A DNA stretch of 64,000 bases. Source: Spirosoma oryzicola. Its GTDB lineage: Bacteria; Bacteroidota; Bacteroidia; Cytophagales; Spirosomataceae. How positions within the stretch are numbered: the first letter of the stretch is position 1; each line of letters opens with the position of its first letter. Made by a program: the position numbers and the translations under genes. The stretch covers positions 1,159,501 through 1,223,500 of the forward strand of contig NZ_CP089538.1 in assembly GCF_021233055.1 (NCBI RefSeq), read 5' to 3'. Shown in pieces: positions 1-8,182 of the stretch. Under the pieces are notes generated by a model. The model was not told the origin of the DNA, ran no database searches, and worked only from the letters and a program-made list of their open reading frames with translations.

Positions 1-852
1 CTGACTGTAAGGCGCGAGCAGGTTAAAAACGATATCGGGGTACGTATCCTTGATAAACTGCCGGTCCAGGAGCACTTCTTTATTGTTTTCGGCTGCGTAG
101 GTAAACAGCTTTTCGTACGAATCATTCAAGCCGTAAACGCCAAGCTTCATCACCTGATCGGCAGCTGTGGCCGCTTGCTGGTACCGACCCGCCAGCAAAT
201 TGGCCCGCGCCTGTAAACCGACAGCGGCACCTTTCGTGATTCGTCCTTTGTCGGCAGCCGTGTACGTTGTCGGCAATAGGGCAGCGGCCTCGCTTAGTTC
301 TTTGTCTACAAAATCCCAGACCTGCGCAATCGGAGCGCGCGTTAATTTCAGACTTTCGTCCAGCGAGATAGGCGTAGTGATCAGCGGTACATCGCCAAAC
401 AAAGCGGCTAGTTTCAGGTACTGATACGCACGCAGCGCTCTGGCTTCGCCTTTAAACTGGCTGATCAACGTCGGGTTGGACGACGCAACCTTATCGACAT
501 TCTGCAAAAAGTAATTGCACGCCCGAACGCCCTTGTACGCCTTTACCCATTCGCCGTACACCTTTGAACTGGTTGCGTCGTACTGACCGAGTTCGATGTA
601 CGCCTGCACGTCGAAGGGTTGGTTCGTATGGGCAATATCCGTCAAGGCGTCCCAGCTGATGATGTTGGTGCTGTCGAGGTCCGTGTACAGCGAATTGACC
701 GCCAGCCGGGCGTCGTTTTCGGTTTTCCAGAACAAATTCTCGGATAGTCGGTCGTTCGGAACGGTATCCAACAAATCCCGGTCGCAGGAGGAAAGTGTAA
801 GGCCAATCGCAAGCGATAGGAGTAAGACTAAACTAGAGCGGATTGATTTCAT
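1..852 (-). CDS. SusD/RagB-family outer-membrane lipoprotein, C-terminus cut by window edge
   Basis: Surface lipoprotein that binds a glycan or other nutrient and caps a SusC channel. Reading back from 852 the protein starts MKSIRSSLVLLLSLAIG and reaches a lipobox ending in Cys (LTLSSC), then DRDLLDTVPNDRLSENLFW, which is the usual SusD N-terminal pattern. Further on, GEARALRAYQYLKLAALFGDVPLI is characteristic of the SusD TPR-like region (FLRAxxYFxLvxxFGdVPL). About 284 residues are present; the family is usually 450-600, so roughly the C-terminal half lies outside the window. It begins 30 bases after the susC-like stop, so the two are surely co-transcribed. The substrate cannot be told from this half. 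Confidence 0.93.
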   Translation of the reverse strand, partial: MKSIRSSLVLLLSLAIGLTLSSCDRDLLDTVPNDRLSENLFWKTENDARLAVNSLYTDLDSTNIISWDALTDIAHTNQPFDVQAYIELGQYDATSSKVYGEWVKAYKGVRACNYFLQNVDKVASSNPTLISQFKGEARALRAYQYLKLAALFGDVPLITTPISLDESLKLTRAPIAQVWDFVDKELSEAAALLPTTYTAADKGRITKGAAVGLQARANLLAGRYQQAATAADQVMKLGVYGLNDSYEKLFTYAAENNKEVLLDRQFIKDTYPDIVFNLLAPYSQ

Positions 853-882
853 GAAATTTCTGTAAGCCAAAAGGGGTGGCGG

Positions 883-3800
883 TTAGTATTGCAGATTGAG
901 TCCCAGTGTATACAGCGCCGTTTGCGGATAATACACCGCCCGACCGGAGCCAACCTCCGGGTCCAGGTTCCACTCGTTCAGCTTCGAAATGGTAAACACG
1001 TTGGTTGCTGATACATAGGCCCGTATCCGGCTCAACCGGACTTTACTCGCCAGCGCAGCCGGTAACGAATACGCTAGCTGAACGTTTTTCAACCGGACGT
1101 ACGAGGCATTGATAACCAGCCGGTCGGACGTGGCAACGTTCCGCAAATCGAATTTTCGCGGGAGCGGGAAACGCGCGTCGGTCCGTTCGGGTGTCCAGTA
1201 ATTGTTGGTATAAATGGAATGCGTAAAGCCTTCCTGATTGCCCATTTCGGCCAAAGCCCCCGCCAGGCGTGTATCGACTTTAGCTGCACCCTGAAACAAC
1301 AGATTCAACTCGAAATTTTTGAAGGAAAAGCTTGAATTCAAGCCGAACGTGTATTTGGGAAACGAGTTGCCGATTGTAGTCATATCGTTGGCATCGATCT
1401 TCCCGTCTCCGTTTCTGTCCACGTATTTCACGTCGCCCGGTTTGGTGTTGGCGGCATAGGTGGCTTTGTAGTTGTTGATTTCTTCCTGCGTCTGGAACAA
1501 ACCGTCCGTCTGGTAACCCCACAACGCATTGATCGGCAGGCCAACGGCAATGATGTAGCGCGGGTCGATGTCTGAGCCGGTAATGTACGGTCCGGTCCCT
1601 TTCAGATCGACGACTTTGTTTGAATTGATGCTGAAATTAGCGCCCAGATTATACTGGAAACCGGACGAGCTTCTAGCGCCCCGGTAGTTGAGCGCAAACT
1701 CCCAACCCTTGTTCTCGACGGACCCCGCGTTCTGAGGTGGCGCGATCAGACCGACCGTCGCTGGAATGTCCAGATTCAGCAAAATATCGTTCGTGAGTTT
1801 GCGGTAATAATCAACCGTCAGGTTTAGGCGATTACGGAAGAAAGACGCGTCCAGACCCAAATCCAGTTGAGTTGTCGATTCCCAACCCAGGTTCGTATTA
1901 GCAAGTGATGTCTGGCGATAGCCTTGGGCCGCAGCACCGTTGAATGTGTAGCCGCTCGCCCGCAAGGAAGAGTAATAGCTGTACAGATCGACCGACTGAT
2001 TACCCGTAATGCCCCACGATCCGCGTACTTTCAGGTCATTGACGGTCGTTTGCAAGCCCTGCCAGAAATTCTCTTTCGACAGCCGCCAGCCCGCCGAGAA
2101 GGACGGAAAGAAGCTGTACTGTTTATCACCCGTAAACTTGGACGACCCGTCGAAGCGACCGTTTACTTCAACCAGGTATTTGCCGTCATAATCGTAGTTG
2201 ACCCGCCCGAAATATGATCGTAGTCCAAAAGCCGCGTCGTAACCCCCATTGCTTTTCGTACCGTCGTTCGTTCCCTGACTAATTGATTGAATATCGTTGT
2301 TGTAAAATCGTTCGCGATAAGCATTCAGAAACGTTTGCGTATTGCCGATCTGCGAATAACCGAGCAAGCCTTTGACGTTATGATTACGGATATGCCGGTC
2401 ATACGTAAGCAAGCTGATCAACGTGTATTCTTTCAGCGTGTTGCGTACCTCGGTCAGTGTGTTGTTCGCTACGGTCTTGGTGATGTTGGTGTTTTTGTCC
2501 GTGTTGACGTATGCGTTGGCAAAGTTCTTTTCCTGCGTGAAATAACCCCGGCCCGCTACCTGCGTCGAGAAGGTCAGGCCATCCAGAATGTCCCACTCAC
2601 CTTTGACGTAACCGACCAGAAAATCCGAGAACCGCTTCGAATCGCCCCCAATTTCGGCGTACATCAACGGGTTATTACCCTGCGTGCTCAGGCCATACGT
2701 ACCATCGGCGTATTTCGGGACGGCCCACAGTGAACCGTGTAGGAAGCGGTCAATGGGATCGACGGTCGGCGCTTGCGAATAATTATAGCGGTAGTTCAGG
2801 TCAGTGCTGACGCGCAGACGCGGGGCAATGGTATAATCGGAATTCAAACGAATCTCGCCGATCTTGCTGGCGTAATGCGTGATGATACCCGCCTGATCCT
2901 GATAGCGCACACTCAGCCGGGTACGAAGCGTTTCCGTACCGCCCGCTACGGATATCGTGTGGTTCTGCTGAGGGGCCGCATGGAGCATGGTCTGAAACCA
3001 GGTGTTTGGTAGCGGGTATTTCTCCCTGTCGCTGGTACTGACGTAGGTTTGAATCGACTGTTCGGTAAAGCGGGCGGGCAATGGCGAACCGGCGTTTGTG
3101 TACGCGGCAACCTGCATCCGCATATAGTCTTCCAGCCCCATCATGTGTGGTACGTTGATCGATTTCTGAATGGCGTAATAGCCGTTGTAATCGACCTGAA
3201 CCTTACCGCCTTTGGCCCGTTTGGTTGTGACCAGTACCACGCCGTTGGTCGCCCGTGATCCGTAAATAGCCGTCGAAGCGGCATCTTTCAGAATCGAAAT
3301 CGACTCGACATCGTCGGGATTAATATCCGACAATCGCTGCTCAATACCATCGACAATCACCAGCGCGTCGTTCTTACTTAAATCATACTGACCATTGGCG
3401 TTACTGGCTCCAGCACCGGCGGTACCATTTATGTTAAACGTCGTTACGCCCCGAATGCGAATGGCCGTGTTCGAGCGACCGGGTGAACCGCCCTGGTCTA
3501 GCACCGTAACGCCGGGCAACTGCCCCTGCAAGGACTGCTGGATATTAGAAACGGGCCGTCGGGCAACTTCTGCTGCGCCAATCTGCGCCACTGAGTTGGT
3601 CAGGCTTTCCCGCTTTTGTGTGCCGTAGCCGACAACGACAACCTCGTCAAGCTGTTTGTTGTCCGTCGCCAGCGAAATGGCAATGACCGTTCGGTTGTTG
3701 ACGGCTATTTCCTGCGTGGTAAAGCCGATGCCCGAAAAAACGAGAACCGCATTGGTGGGTACATCGAGCGTGAACTTTCCGTTGACATCGGTGGTGGTTC

Positions 3801-4020
3801 CTTTCGTCGTCCCTTTGACGACCACGTTGATACCCGGTAAGGTTTCACCCGATTGACTCTTGACCGTACCCGTAATAGGACCCGCTGTTGTCCCGGCTTG
3901 GGCGGTAGCTACGCTGTTGCGAGCGAAAACCACCGACTGTGACCAGCCCAACCTGGGGCCAATCAGCAGAAGCGTTACCAAAAGACTCACCTGAGAGCGT
4001 TTGCGTATAAGCTTTATCAT
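883..4020 (-). CDS. SusC/RagA-family TonB-linked outer-membrane transporter
   Basis: TonB-dependent channel that imports the ligand held by its SusD partner. From the start at 4020 the protein is about 1045 residues: a signal peptide (MIKLIRKRSQVSLLVTLLL), a carboxypeptidase-regulatory-like beta domain (GTVKSQSGETLPGINVVVKG) near residues 45-125, a plug domain opened by LDEVVVVGYGTQ and containing LQGQLPGV and IRIRGV, then a long barrel ending in the aromatic C-terminus LGLNLQY. An in-frame ATG at 4056 would add 12 residues without signal-peptide character, so 4020 is preferred. It lies upstream of susD in the normal order. No regulator (anti-sigma factor or hybrid kinase) is adjacent on the visible side. 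Confidence 0.95.
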   Translation of the reverse strand: MIKLIRKRSQVSLLVTLLLIGPRLGWSQSVVFARNSVATAQAGTTAGPITGTVKSQSGETLPGINVVVKGTTKGTTTDVNGKFTLDVPTNAVLVFSGIGFTTQEIAVNNRTVIAISLATDNKQLDEVVVVGYGTQKRESLTNSVAQIGAAEVARRPVSNIQQSLQGQLPGVTVLDQGGSPGRSNTAIRIRGVTTFNINGTAGAGASNANGQYDLSKNDALVIVDGIEQRLSDINPDDVESISILKDAASTAIYGSRATNGVVLVTTKRAKGGKVQVDYNGYYAIQKSINVPHMMGLEDYMRMQVAAYTNAGSPLPARFTEQSIQTYVSTSDREKYPLPNTWFQTMLHAAPQQNHTISVAGGTETLRTRLSVRYQDQAGIITHYASKIGEIRLNSDYTIAPRLRVSTDLNYRYNYSQAPTVDPIDRFLHGSLWAVPKYADGTYGLSTQGNNPLMYAEIGGDSKRFSDFLVGYVKGEWDILDGLTFSTQVAGRGYFTQEKNFANAYVNTDKNTNITKTVANNTLTEVRNTLKEYTLISLLTYDRHIRNHNVKGLLGYSQIGNTQTFLNAYRERFYNNDIQSISQGTNDGTKSNGGYDAAFGLRSYFGRVNYDYDGKYLVEVNGRFDGSSKFTGDKQYSFFPSFSAGWRLSKENFWQGLQTTVNDLKVRGSWGITGNQSVDLYSYYSSLRASGYTFNGAAAQGYRQTSLANTNLGWESTTQLDLGLDASFFRNRLNLTVDYYRKLTNDILLNLDIPATVGLIAPPQNAGSVENKGWEFALNYRGARSSSGFQYNLGANFSINSNKVVDLKGTGPYITGSDIDPRYIIAVGLPINALWGYQTDGLFQTQEEINNYKATYAANTKPGDVKYVDRNGDGKIDANDMTTIGNSFPKYTFGLNSSFSFKNFELNLLFQGAAKVDTRLAGALAEMGNQEGFTHSIYTNNYWTPERTDARFPLPRKFDLRNVATSDRLVINASYVRLKNVQLAYSLPAALASKVRLSRIRAYVSATNVFTISKLNEWNLDPEVGSGRAVYYPQTALYTLGLNLQY

Positions 4021-4433
4021 AGAAATGAAAATTGATTCGGTCCGGTAATCGGACATTGCAGAGGATGAGTAGTTAATCGATTAAACAGAGTCGCCAGCTA
4101 AGAGCAAAAAGATAGGAAAACCCCAATTTGCTATGGTACTATAGTTAAAAGGTGGGCAAAGTTTAGTAGGTGGGATTAGTTTTCCAAGCAAAATGTAAAA
4201 TTTTGACAATCAATCGATTGTCTACTAGTCTATCGGGAAATACCCTTATTCGGTAAGGAAGTGCACTAGAGCAATGAGGCAGAAGTTGTTAGCAGGTTAC
4301 GCGCTGGTAAGAATTGACTGTTCTGCTGAACGATGGGTTGTATACGTATAAGCTCGTGGTGTCGGTTTTGAGAACCCGTATTGTCCGGAATCCGTAGAAC
4401 GCGTAATAGATAGGCTGATGTTTGAGTAGTTAG

Positions 4434-4468
4434 GTGGTTGGGCGGCCCCGCCGACACCACCCAACCAC
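4434..4468 (-). terminator. Hairpin downstream of arfB
   Basis: GTGGTTGGG at 4434-4442 pairs perfectly with CCCAACCAC at 4460-4468, and two further GC pairs follow after one mismatch. It lies about 50 bases after the arfB stop on the minus strand. There is no U-run, so termination is only a guess. The rest of the 4057-4518 gap holds no convincing gene; its left part must carry the susC promoter, but I found only two near-misses to TAnnTTTG (extra base in the spacer). Confidence 0.4.
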
Positions 4469-4518
4469 ACACCCAGCACCTCAGAAAACCGTTAAACATC
4501 AGGCCGTAACCTCAAAAC

Positions 4519-4920
4519 TTAGTAGTCAATTTTTTTGCGATTGGCTTTTACGTCGCCTTTTCGCTTCTTCTCGGCAATCCGTTCGGCCACCGACGCTTTC
4601 GACGGTTTGGTTGCCTTTCTGGCTTTCGGCTTTTCAAACGCTTTCTCAATCAGTCGGTAAAACTTCTTGGTAACCTTTTCTTTGTTCGCCAGCTGCGTTC
4701 GTTCGGTTTGGTGGGTAAGCACCAGTTCGCCGTCGGTCGTGAGTTTTGTCGCCAGTTTTTCTTCCAGAACAGCGCGCTCTTCCTCGGTTAATAGAGACGA
4801 TGCCCGAACGTTGAAACGCAGTTCAGCTTTGGTCGCCACTTTGTTGACATTCTGCCCGCCAGCGCCCCCGCTCCGGGCAAACTGATACTGTATGTCGGGT
4901 TGTAAGCGGGTTGCATCCAT
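4519..4920 (-). CDS. arfB: Alternative ribosome-rescue factor ArfB (peptidyl-tRNA hydrolase)
   Basis: Rescues ribosomes stalled on mRNAs without a stop codon by hydrolysing the peptidyl-tRNA ester. The 133-residue protein has the catalytic GGQ at residues 21-23 in the context SGGAGGQNVNKVATKAEL, as in class I release factors and ArfB/YaeJ. It lacks the codon-recognition domains of RF1/RF2. The C-terminal third is a basic tail rich in Lys/Arg (KPKARKATKPSKASVAERIAEKKRKGD), which in the family inserts into the empty mRNA channel. Length and architecture fit the family well. It is transcribed alone, divergently from the paralog array that begins at 5024. Confidence 0.95.
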   Translation of the reverse strand: MDATRLQPDIQYQFARSGGAGGQNVNKVATKAELRFNVRASSLLTEEERAVLEEKLATKLTTDGELVLTHQTERTQLANKEKVTKKFYRLIEKAFEKPKARKATKPSKASVAERIAEKKRKGDVKANRKKIDY

Positions 4921-5001
4921 GAATAATCGAGTCGATTAGTAGATTTTGTGTAAAAAACGCTAAGTAAACGAACAATCGCCTGTAGTAGCGGTTCTTTTTG
5001 T

Positions 5002-5009
5002 CAAAACTA
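5002..5009 (-). promoter_or_regulatory. Possible -7 promoter box for arfB
   Basis: On the minus strand this reads TAGTTTTG, an exact match to the Bacteroidota TAnnTTTG box, 82 bases before the arfB start. No TTTG lies at the expected distance upstream, so this is a half-supported site. Confidence 0.35.
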
Positions 5010-5023
5010 ATGGATTCAACGTT

Positions 5024-5365
5024 ATGGCTCATCACGATCAGAAAATCGATACCATACTGGACGATACGCTGGCAACGCTCGGTGGTGGCGCGTCCTCCAC
5101 AACACCCGATGCAGGCGTAGACCTTATTCAGGAGTGGATTTTCATTGTGCGCTCGAACGTGAGTACACAATGGGTCGCTGAACCCCTCGAGAAGCTGCGG
5201 GACGCAATTAATACCGGTACTGTTCGAGAAGTAGAGCGTATCCTTTACGATCTCTCCGGTGAAACAGTCGACCTAGCAAATAACGCTGCCGAAGGAGAAT
5301 ACAAAGTACGTTTGCAAAACTTGTCAACAGCACTAAAAGACTTTGCGCACGGACTGGCCAAATAA
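5024..5365 (+). CDS. Array paralog 1: small helical protein of unknown family
   Basis: First of eight adjacent, same-strand paralogs. I do not recognise the family. The 113-residue product has no signal peptide or membrane segment and is predicted by eye to be all helical. It shares with its neighbours an N-terminal helix (ILDDTLATL), a Thr/Ser-Pro linker, a core AGVDLIQEWIFIV whose Gly and Trp occur in all eight, a middle helix (EPLEKLRDAIN) and a C-terminal helix (LQNLSTALKDFAHGLAK). Likely cytoplasmic. The next paralog starts 32 bases after the stop. Any function is unknown; the shape suggests a three-to-four helix bundle that could oligomerise. Confidence 0.85.
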   Translation: MAHHDQKIDTILDDTLATLGGGASSTTPDAGVDLIQEWIFIVRSNVSTQWVAEPLEKLRDAINTGTVREVERILYDLSGETVDLANNAAEGEYKVRLQNLSTALKDFAHGLAK

Positions 5366-5397
5366 AGTCCGGGTGCCTTTACTCAACAAACAAAATC

Positions 5398-5778
5398 ATG
5401 ATTTCTCAAGACCAGAACCAGACTTCGCTCATTGAGCAAACAGTCAATACATTCGACGGAGCTATCGGCGAAACGACGGCCACCGACGGTTTATCACTCA
5501 TTGATCAGTGGCTGAATCGGCTCGACGTAGCGGGCGACGAAGATACCGACGATATTGCGGATACGCTTGAAAGCCTGCGGGCCGAAGTGCACACCGCGCA
5601 ACAATACAACCGTCCCGACAACCAGCGAATTGCGTCGCTGTTGCAGGACTTGATTGATCAGACCCGGAAAGTAGCTACCTCGGCTGAAGCTAGTGCCGAG
5701 CAGGTTGAGCTTTCTCAACTGATTGCCACGCTCGAAAACCTGCACCGGCAGGTTGCTCGTGCTACTGAACAAGCCTAG
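5398..5778 (+). CDS. Array paralog 2: small helical protein of unknown family
   Basis: A 126-residue member of the same family as its neighbours. The shared core reads DGLSLIDQWLNRL, followed by ADTLESLRAEV and the C-terminal helix LIATLENLHRQVARA. It has a slightly longer loop before the third helix (a QQYNRPDNQ insertion) and a Glu/Ala-rich stretch before the last helix. No signal peptide, no cysteine, acidic. It begins 32 bases after paralog 1 and ends 27 bases before paralog 3, so genes 1-3 are probably one transcript. Confidence 0.85.
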   Translation: MISQDQNQTSLIEQTVNTFDGAIGETTATDGLSLIDQWLNRLDVAGDEDTDDIADTLESLRAEVHTAQQYNRPDNQRIASLLQDLIDQTRKVATSAEASAEQVELSQLIATLENLHRQVARATEQA

Positions 5779-5805
5779 TATTCACCCCTAGCTAAACCCG
5801 ATAAT

Positions 5806-6414
5806 ATGGCAATTAATCAGCATGCATCAAACTTAGTTGATGTAACCGTCAATGCGTTCAATGGCGATGTGACAAGTATTTCGCCGTTCGATGGAATCTC
5901 GCTTATTGACACCTGGATTACAACCTTGCGTAATGGTGGCGAGTCGGACACAATTTCGGTAGCCAACGGCCTAAGTGAACTAAAGGCGGAGCTACAGAGC
6001 GGTAACCCCAACGGATGGCATATCCGGGGCATCATGGAAAATCTGGTTAGCCAGGTTCGACAAAGGGCGGATTCGGCGGATACCGACGTGAAAACAAAAC
6101 TGGACGCGCTTGTTGAAGCACTGGATGGTTTTAGTCAGCAGCTTGGTGGCTCGTCGAAACCAGCTAATACCGGAGGACAGGCACCGATGACCAGCACAGT
6201 CGGCGGTGAGTCGACCAACAGCGGGACCGGTACATCAGCAATGGACGACACAACGGGCAGCGATGCACGGAGTACGGGCGGCACGGGTGATGACTACAGC
6301 CAAGGGTCAGGTACACGATCATCAGGGGTTTCGAACGGGCCAATGCCCGACCATACGCCCCGGGATGAATCGGAAACCAGTACCGGAACATCAGGCGGTC
6401 GTTCGCAGTACTAA
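5806..6414 (+). CDS. Array paralog 3: helical core plus long Ser/Thr/Gly-rich tail
   Basis: The largest of the eight at 202 residues. The first ~115 residues match the family (DGISLIDTWITTL core, SELKAELQSG middle helix, LDALVEALDGFSQQLGG last helix). The remaining ~85 residues are a low-complexity tail of Ser, Thr, Gly, Asp with few hydrophobics, ending GGRSQY, and no other member has it. The tail looks disordered; it could be a tether, a glycosylation substrate or an interaction arm. A wobble-paired hairpin follows the stop, so this probably ends the first transcript of the array. Confidence 0.85.
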   Translation: MAINQHASNLVDVTVNAFNGDVTSISPFDGISLIDTWITTLRNGGESDTISVANGLSELKAELQSGNPNGWHIRGIMENLVSQVRQRADSADTDVKTKLDALVEALDGFSQQLGGSSKPANTGGQAPMTSTVGGESTNSGTGTSAMDDTTGSDARSTGGTGDDYSQGSGTRSSGVSNGPMPDHTPRDESETSTGTSGGRSQY

Positions 6415-6420
6415 ACCGTT

Positions 6421-6474
6421 GTCAACAGAAGGAGAGGGCTTTGCTAAAAGGGCGGGCTCTCTCTTTTTGTTGAC
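6421..6474 (+). terminator. Long wobble-paired RNA hairpin after paralog 3
   Basis: The arm at 6421-6440 (GTCAACAGAAGGAGAGGGCT) pairs with 6454-6474 over about 18 positions. The imperfect positions are G opposite T, which are G-U pairs in plus-strand RNA but C-A mismatches on the minus strand. The right arm carries a T-run (6463-6468). This points to a terminator or processing site acting on plus-strand RNA. Confidence 0.65.
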
Positions 6475-6528
6475 GACAAACAAAGCGTCGTTGGACGGGT
6501 TCTAACAAATAACAAAACCAATTAACCT

Positions 6529-6540
6529 CCGCTTCGGCGG
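6529..6540 (+). promoter_or_regulatory. TTCG tetraloop hairpin just before paralog 4
   Basis: CCGC-TTCG-GCGG is a perfect 4-bp stem with the very stable UUCG loop, ending 11 bases before the ATG at 6552. It sits where a ribosome would load, so it may tune translation. Confidence 0.4.
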
Positions 6541-6551
6541 TCTTAACGAAC

Positions 6552-6914
6552 ATGGCAAATCAACACTCGCAGACAACTGGTTCGTCGGCCACTACATTGC
6601 TTGATGCAACCGTAGCGGCTTTCGATCAGGGACAGGCTGCAACCCCGCAAGAGGGTATGTCGCTTATTACGGACTGGTTTTCATCCATCAAAAATAATCA
6701 CTCGACCGGCGATCTGGTAGAGCCGCTTACGCAACTGCACGATGAGTTGAAAACGGGTGAACCAAATCCACAGAAACTCCAGAAGTTGCTTAACGAACTG
6801 GCCGATAAAACGGAAAAAGCAGCGCCGAAAGCGGAAGGCGATCTACAATCACGCCTGCAAACGCTGGCAACGGCGCTGCGCAACTTCGCTGGTCAGATTT
6901 CAACGGCAGTATAA
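6552..6914 (+). CDS. Array paralog 4: small helical protein of unknown family
   Basis: A 120-residue family member. It has a short Ser/Thr-rich leader (ANQHSQTTGSSATT), then LLDATVAAFDQG, the core EGMSLITDWFSSI with the conserved Gly and Trp, the middle helix PLTQLHDELKTGEPN, and LQTLATALRNFAGQI at the end. Lys/Glu-rich between helices (KTEKAAPKAEGD). No targeting signal. It starts 137 bases after paralog 3, beyond a hairpin, so it likely has its own promoter or processed 5' end. Confidence 0.85.
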   Translation: MANQHSQTTGSSATTLLDATVAAFDQGQAATPQEGMSLITDWFSSIKNNHSTGDLVEPLTQLHDELKTGEPNPQKLQKLLNELADKTEKAAPKAEGDLQSRLQTLATALRNFAGQISTAV

Positions 6915-6988
6915 AACAAGACTTGGATAAAAAGTCTGTTGTCAGTGATTGGTGATCGGCTTTTTTGTAAACCAAAAACAGTAAACAC

Positions 6989-7327
6989 ATGGCTTCACAC
7001 GCATTAGATCAGCGTCTGTTTGATCAGACGATTGGCATAGCCGACAATGGAACGGCAGCATCACCCGCTGATGGCGTACAGCTCATCAACGGATGGTTGA
7101 AAGTTATTGAAGGAAATAAAAGTACTGAACTGATTGAAGCAAAGCTGAAAGAGCTGCGCGGCTTGTTGCAGTTTGCCAATCCTGATGCGGACCGCGTTCG
7201 TAGTTTGCTGATGGATCTGGCGGATCATACCGAGCAAGTCAGCCAGGGATCGGATATTCAGGAGCCGACCGTCAAGAAGCTCGAAAACGTCGTTGATTCG
7301 ATTCAAAAACTGGCCGAACAACTGTAA
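6989..7327 (+). CDS. Array paralog 5: small helical protein of unknown family
   Basis: A 112-residue member of the tandem family: LFDQTIGIADNG, core DGVQLINGWLKVI, middle helix AKLKELRGLLQFANPD, then VRSLLMDLADHTEQV and a last helix LENVVDSIQKLAEQL. The LxxLADxT motif in the third helix is shared with paralogs 4 and 6. Cytoplasmic by absence of a signal. It is followed by a 16-bp inverted repeat before paralog 6. Confidence 0.85.
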   Translation: MASHALDQRLFDQTIGIADNGTAASPADGVQLINGWLKVIEGNKSTELIEAKLKELRGLLQFANPDADRVRSLLMDLADHTEQVSQGSDIQEPTVKKLENVVDSIQKLAEQL

Positions 7328-7333
7328 AACAAA

Positions 7334-7405
7334 AAAGTCAGTTTGCTGCCACACGCGCTGAATCAAAAATAGACGATGTGCCTTGCTTAGCAGCAAACTG
7401 GCTTT
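7334..7405 (+). terminator. 16-bp inverted repeat between paralogs 5 and 6
   Basis: AAAGTCAGTTTGCTGC at 7334-7349 pairs with GCAGCAAACTGGCTTT at 7390-7405, with one U-G wobble in plus-strand RNA and a 40-base loop. It ends just before the paralog 6 start. It may terminate or process the transcript between the two genes. Confidence 0.5.
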
Positions 7406-7422
7406 ACAAAACGAAACTGCAC

Positions 7423-7770
7423 ATGATGGGATCTAACATATTGGAAGAACGGATGCTCCAGGATACACTTGGGGTGTTCCGGGACGATAGCCAGTCGAGT
7501 GTTACACCAGCGCAGGGCGTCATGCTGATCGATGGCTGGCTACAAGCGCTTCAGGGTGACCCGAATCTGGAACAGCTTGAAGCCGAACTCACCGAACTCC
7601 GCAATGAGTTGCAGAGTGGTCAGCCCAACGAGCAGCGCGTCCGGGAGCTGATGCTAAGTCTGGCCGACAAGACGCAGGCCATTGCCGAAGGTCCTAATGC
7701 CGAAGGTACCTGGACCGGCGGTTTGGAAAGTCTGTCAAAAATCTTACGGAATTTTAGTAATAAATTGTAG
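7423..7770 (+). CDS. Array paralog 6: small helical protein of unknown family
   Basis: About 115 residues from the ATG-ATG at 7423/7426. An upstream in-frame start at 7378 is rejected because it lies inside the inverted repeat and would add 15 residues unlike any paralog. Family landmarks: MLQDTLGVF, core QGVMLIDGWLQALQGD, middle helix AELTELRNELQSGQPN, VRELMLSLADKTQAI, and LSKILRNFSNKL. It is closest to paralog 7, sharing WxxALQGD and ILRNFS, which suggests a recent duplication of this pair. Confidence 0.86.
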   Translation: MMGSNILEERMLQDTLGVFRDDSQSSVTPAQGVMLIDGWLQALQGDPNLEQLEAELTELRNELQSGQPNEQRVRELMLSLADKTQAIAEGPNAEGTWTGGLESLSKILRNFSNKL

Positions 7771-7774
7771 GGAC

Positions 7775-7796
7775 GTGGCGGCTTCAAAGTCGCCAC
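7775..7796 (+). terminator. Short hairpin between paralogs 6 and 7
   Basis: GTGGCGGCTT at 7775-7784 pairs with AAGTCGCCAC at 7787-7796 over ten positions with one G-U pair on the plus strand and only a CA loop in the DNA arrangement. It lies 5 bases after the paralog 6 stop. There is no long U-run, so attenuation or RNA processing is as likely as termination. Confidence 0.5.
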
Positions 7797-7833
7797 ATTC
7801 CTTAGTTCAAAAGTATAAACTGTTCACTACTAT

Positions 7834-8181
7834 ATGGAAACGCAAACCACGCTAGAGCACAGAATGCTCAATGATATGCTGGGAGCATTTGGAGAAGGAC
7901 ATACAACGGTAGTTTCTGCGGAACAAGGGATTCTACTGTTGGAAGGCTGGATAAATGCATTACAGGGTGATATCGGTGCCGAACGGATTCTGGATGAGTT
8001 AAGACAACTACGGGATCAAATCAAGTCCGACCATTGCGATAACGATAAAGTCCGGCATTTGCTGTTGAGTCTGGCTAGCCACACATCCGCTATTTCGCAC
8101 GAGCCGCGCGTCGATCCGGCAACCGCTGACCAGCTGAAACAGTTAGTAAACATTTTACGAAACTTTAGCAGCCAACTTTAA
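7834..8181 (+). CDS. Array paralog 7: small helical protein of unknown family
   Basis: A 115-residue member: MLNDMLGAFGEG, core QGILLLEGWINALQGD, middle helix DELRQLRDQIKSD, VRHLLLSLASHTSAI, and LKQLVNILRNFSSQL. It contains a Cys (SDHCDND) that the other members lack. Its stop is one base before the ATG of paralog 8, so those two are translationally coupled. Function unknown. Confidence 0.86.
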   Translation: METQTTLEHRMLNDMLGAFGEGHTTVVSAEQGILLLEGWINALQGDIGAERILDELRQLRDQIKSDHCDNDKVRHLLLSLASHTSAISHEPRVDPATADQLKQLVNILRNFSSQL

Positions 8182-8182
8182 T

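Noticed and set aside
4266..4499. 77- and 60-residue minus-strand open frames downstream of arfB
   Set aside because: They overlap each other in different frames, run through a hairpin, and have no protein-like composition.
7378..7422. Upstream start for paralog 6
   Set aside because: It lies within the right arm of the inverted repeat and adds residues unlike any other array member.
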